64,000 nt of DNA from Peptostreptococcus sp. D1 (GTDB taxonomy: Bacteria > Bacillota > Clostridia > Peptostreptococcales > Peptostreptococcaceae), in the NCBI RefSeq assembly GCF_900112955.1, contig NZ_FONP01000012.1:1-64000 (forward strand), written 5' to 3'. A program made the translations under genes and the position numbers. The notes under the pieces are model-generated. The model had not been told where the DNA came from, did not search any database, and saw only the letters and a program-made list of their open reading frames with translations. Each line of letters begins with the position of its first letter. Position 1 is the stretch's first letter. This document shows, piece by piece, positions 61,934-64,000 of this stretch.

Positions 61934-62848
61934 TTATTCATTTTTTATTAATTCAACTTGCGAAATATCACCTTTTATTTTAATATTATTAGGAACACTC
62001 AATTTGATCAATTTTGATTCATTATTATCTATAATATCATCCTTTATTTCCTCTGTAACAATCTCGTCTATATTTTTTAAAGTTTCATTATTTCCTAGTA
62101 TAACCACTTTATCAGGATTTGTCGATAGATTAGGCAACAGATCTTTATCCCCAGTATATCTCAGCCTAACCGGAACCTCCTTTGACATAATCCTCATTAT
62201 TTTTACCTTGATTTTTTTATTTGAAATCTTCACATTAACTGGCGCACCACTACTTGTATATGCTACGAGAGCAAAATTTACAGTGCTGGTAGCTTTATCA
62301 GAAAGTTTTTCTTTCGGAATAATTCCACCAACATAGCTTACGCTGTTAACCAATTCACTTGGACCAATTATTTCAACCTCATTTTCCTCTGGAACAGCTT
62401 CACTTATTTCATTTTGTTCCGATAATGGCACTTCTATTTTTACAGCTACTTTTTTAGTAACTGCTTTTTCAAGATTAATAGCAAAACTGGCATCCTTCAA
62501 TTCTCTAGATACCCTATTTGATATATTCGTCCTAAGAGTGATGATATTTTTACCTTCAACAGGATTCACAATATCTGCATAAATGTCGACATTATTTTTA
62601 TTTAATTTTTGAATTTCCGACAGTTTTCCTTCAACTGTTATATCTGTCTTCAAATCCTCAACAGGATAAATTACAAACCCCTGTCTCTCCAAATCAGATG
62701 AATTTGTAATAGTAATAGGTATATTTTCAATAACTTTTTTATCTTCGGGATCCACCACCGCTATAACATACATCCACAATATAATAGCCGCAAGAACGGA
62801 AATTATTTTCGTACGCAAATTATTTTTTGAAAGTATATTTTTTTTCAT
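61934..62848 (-). CDS. cdaR: CdaR/YbbR-domain regulator of diadenylate cyclase
   Basis: A 304-residue protein with one N-terminal membrane helix (ILSVLAAIILWMYVIAVV) and an extracytoplasmic part made of about three YbbR repeats. One repeat includes LEKAVTKKVAVKIEVPL and another MSKEVPVRLRYTGD. In Firmicutes it binds and modulates CdaA. AAAGGAG precedes the ATG. It follows cdaA by 15 bp, the conserved pair. The third usual partner glmM is not adjacent. Confidence 0.9.
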   Translation of the reverse strand: MKKNILSKNNLRTKIISVLAAIILWMYVIAVVDPEDKKVIENIPITITNSSDLERQGFVIYPVEDLKTDITVEGKLSEIQKLNKNNVDIYADIVNPVEGKNIITLRTNISNRVSRELKDASFAINLEKAVTKKVAVKIEVPLSEQNEISEAVPEENEVEIIGPSELVNSVSYVGGIIPKEKLSDKATSTVNFALVAYTSSGAPVNVKISNKKIKVKIMRIMSKEVPVRLRYTGDKDLLPNLSTNPDKVVILGNNETLKNIDEIVTEEIKDDIIDNNESKLIKLSVPNNIKIKGDISQVELIKNE

Positions 62849-62863
62849 AAAATCTCCTTTCGG

Positions 62864-63715
62864 CTAATTTTTCTTGATAAAATCTTTAATAAATACGAAA
62901 TTATTTTCGTGTCTTTTTTCTTCAAATTCTCTCAATATATTAAAAAGCCTTTCTTTGGCAATATTTCTATAAATCTTACCTGATCTAGCAATTGAAACTT
63001 TCCCACTCTCCTCTGATACAATAATAGTCAAACAGTCTGATATTTCGCTTATACCAATACCCGCTCTATGCCTAGTGCCCAAATCCTTACTCAAATCTTT
63101 TCTTTGAGTAAGAGGAAGAAAACACGCAGCCGACAATATTTTCAAATCTCTCACAACAACTGCCCCATCGTGAAGAGGAGTATTGGGAACAAATATATTA
63201 CAAATCAATTGTTTCGTAATTTCACCATTTATTTTAGTTCCGGTTTCAGTTATCTCATTCAGCTTCGTTTTACCCTCTATGACTACCAGTGCCCCTATCT
63301 TCTTTTCTGCCATATCGTATACAGCATCTAGCAATGATTCTATTGATTCAATTAAATCCATATCATATTTAGATGCTGCTTGAGATCCTAATTTTCTAAT
63401 GCTGGTATTTCTTCCTATATGTTCAAGTCCAGCTCTTAACTCTGGTTGGAAAATAATGAACGGTAAAATAAATCCTACCTGCAAAATTTTCACCAATATC
63501 CAATATAATGTATGTAATTTAAATATTCCACTTAACTGAGTGGCAACTAATAGGATAACAACTCCTTTAAATAACTGCTCGGCCCTCGTATCCTTTATAA
63601 ACATCAATATTTTATAAAAGATATAGGCAATTATCATTATGTCGACCACATCATTAATACTTATCTTTGTAATTATTTGGAATAATTGATTGAAAAATAA
63701 ATTTAATGAAACCAT
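62864..63715 (-). CDS. cdaA: Diadenylate cyclase CdaA
   Basis: Membrane enzyme making cyclic di-AMP from two ATP, controlling potassium and osmotic balance. At 283 residues, three membrane helices lie within residues 18-90. The DAC domain follows, with NTPLHDGAVVV (DGA at 183-185) and GTRHRAGIGISE (RHR at 215-217), the catalytic motifs. The start at 63715 follows GGGAGG; the frame runs on to 63748 without a site. It forms an operon with cdaR. Confidence 0.95.
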   Translation of the reverse strand: MVSLNLFFNQLFQIITKISINDVVDIMIIAYIFYKILMFIKDTRAEQLFKGVVILLVATQLSGIFKLHTLYWILVKILQVGFILPFIIFQPELRAGLEHIGRNTSIRKLGSQAASKYDMDLIESIESLLDAVYDMAEKKIGALVVIEGKTKLNEITETGTKINGEITKQLICNIFVPNTPLHDGAVVVRDLKILSAACFLPLTQRKDLSKDLGTRHRAGIGISEISDCLTIIVSEESGKVSIARSGKIYRNIAKERLFNILREFEEKRHENNFVFIKDFIKKN

Positions 63716-63832
63716 CCTTACCTCCCTCAACAGAACACTTATACTCACTTCATTTATCTTATCTATATTTTACTACATTATTCATAATATAGAATTAATT
63801 TTTTGATAAAAATATATTTTTTTATCAAAAAA

Positions 63833-63854
63833 AGACTTCACTTACGTAAAGTCT
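63833..63854 (-). terminator. Terminator of the tRNA operon
   Basis: AGACTT-CACTTACGTA-AAGTCT forms a hairpin; on the minus strand eight T residues follow. It lies 11 bp after the tRNA-Arg gene. Confidence 0.85.
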
Positions 63855-63865
63855 AACTAAAACAA

Positions 63866-63939
<74 letters not shown>

Positions 63940-63951
63940 AAATATATAGTT

Positions 63952-64000
63952 TGGAGCGGGAAACGAGATTCGAACTCGCGACTTCGACCTTGGCAAGGTC
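63952..64000 (-). tRNA. tRNA-Gly (anticodon GCC), 3' part
   Basis: The 3' half of a tRNA is cut by the right edge. The anticodon stem-loop GACCTTGCCAAGGTC contains GCC, the T arm has GAGTTCGAATCTC, and the acceptor 3' strand TTCCCGC is followed by T and an encoded CCA. It is 12 bp upstream of tRNA-Arg in the same direction. Confidence 0.88.

Overview
The window is AT-rich DNA from a low-GC, Gram-positive, amino-acid-fermenting anaerobe of the Clostridia. It most resembles Peptostreptococcaceae (Peptostreptococcus or a relative). The reasons are the clostridial 2[4Fe-4S] ferredoxin, Rex, a C. difficile-like GluD glutamate dehydrogenase, a complete 2-hydroxyacyl-CoA dehydratase (hadABC-type) operon, ptb/buk/vor genes, S-box and FMN riboswitches, and strong GGAGG ribosome binding sites. 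The family assignment is inference; no 16S rRNA is present. Almost everything is on the minus strand. Only one transporter (47477-48667) reads forward, so the window probably lies within one replichore.

Layout from low to high coordinate. 1-3530: end of rlmD, then pyk and pfkA flanked by two AT-rich minisatellites. 4224-7632: pyrimidine genes pyrB-pyrK-pyrD and pyrE, with a PyrR-type hairpin at the pyrB ribosome binding site. 7670-10973: ferrous iron uptake (two feoA, feoB and a Cys-rich small membrane protein) under Fur-like boxes. 11184-14112: gluD, ferredoxin, rex. 14410-18994: ABC-F protein and the tRNA t6A genes tsaE-tsaB-rimI-tsaD. 19118-24444: ptb, FMN-riboswitch-controlled ribU, a flavodoxin/ferredoxin fusion, tex. 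24573-27982: a three-gene flavin electron-transfer locus. 28097-29320: prfB with a programmed frameshift. 29421-40895: a sigma-54-controlled reductive Stickland operon (hadA-hadB-hadC-acdB-etfB-etfA, then ldhA), its transporter and its sigma-54 activator. 40925-47214: secA, a free-standing structured RNA, comFC, recD2. 47424-52806: a second transporter, a CobW GTPase coupled to a zinc alcohol dehydrogenase, and metK behind a SAM riboswitch. 52827-57008: an MreB homologue, murA, glmM. 57023-61736: vorDBAC-type oxoacid:ferredoxin oxidoreductase, a P-loop ATPase, buk. 61888-64000: cdaR, cdaA, tRNA-Arg and part of tRNA-Gly.

The genes describe a coherent metabolism. The oxidative branch of branched-chain amino acid fermentation is VOR, then Ptb and Buk, yielding acyl-CoA, ATP and reduced ferredoxin. 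The reductive branch is LdhA, HadA, HadBC and AcdB-Etf, which consumes reducing equivalents. GluD regenerates 2-oxoglutarate, and Rex senses the NADH balance. Iron uptake and the flavin locus carry similar Fur-like boxes.

The most unusual points are: the flavin locus, whose membrane partner has Gln at two expected haem-ligand positions; a had operon without its activator gene; two sigma-54 promoters beside a dedicated activator; a standalone RNA with its own promoter and terminator between comFC and secA, where hpf/raiA would be expected; and a 29-bp repeat family at two loci 52 kb apart.
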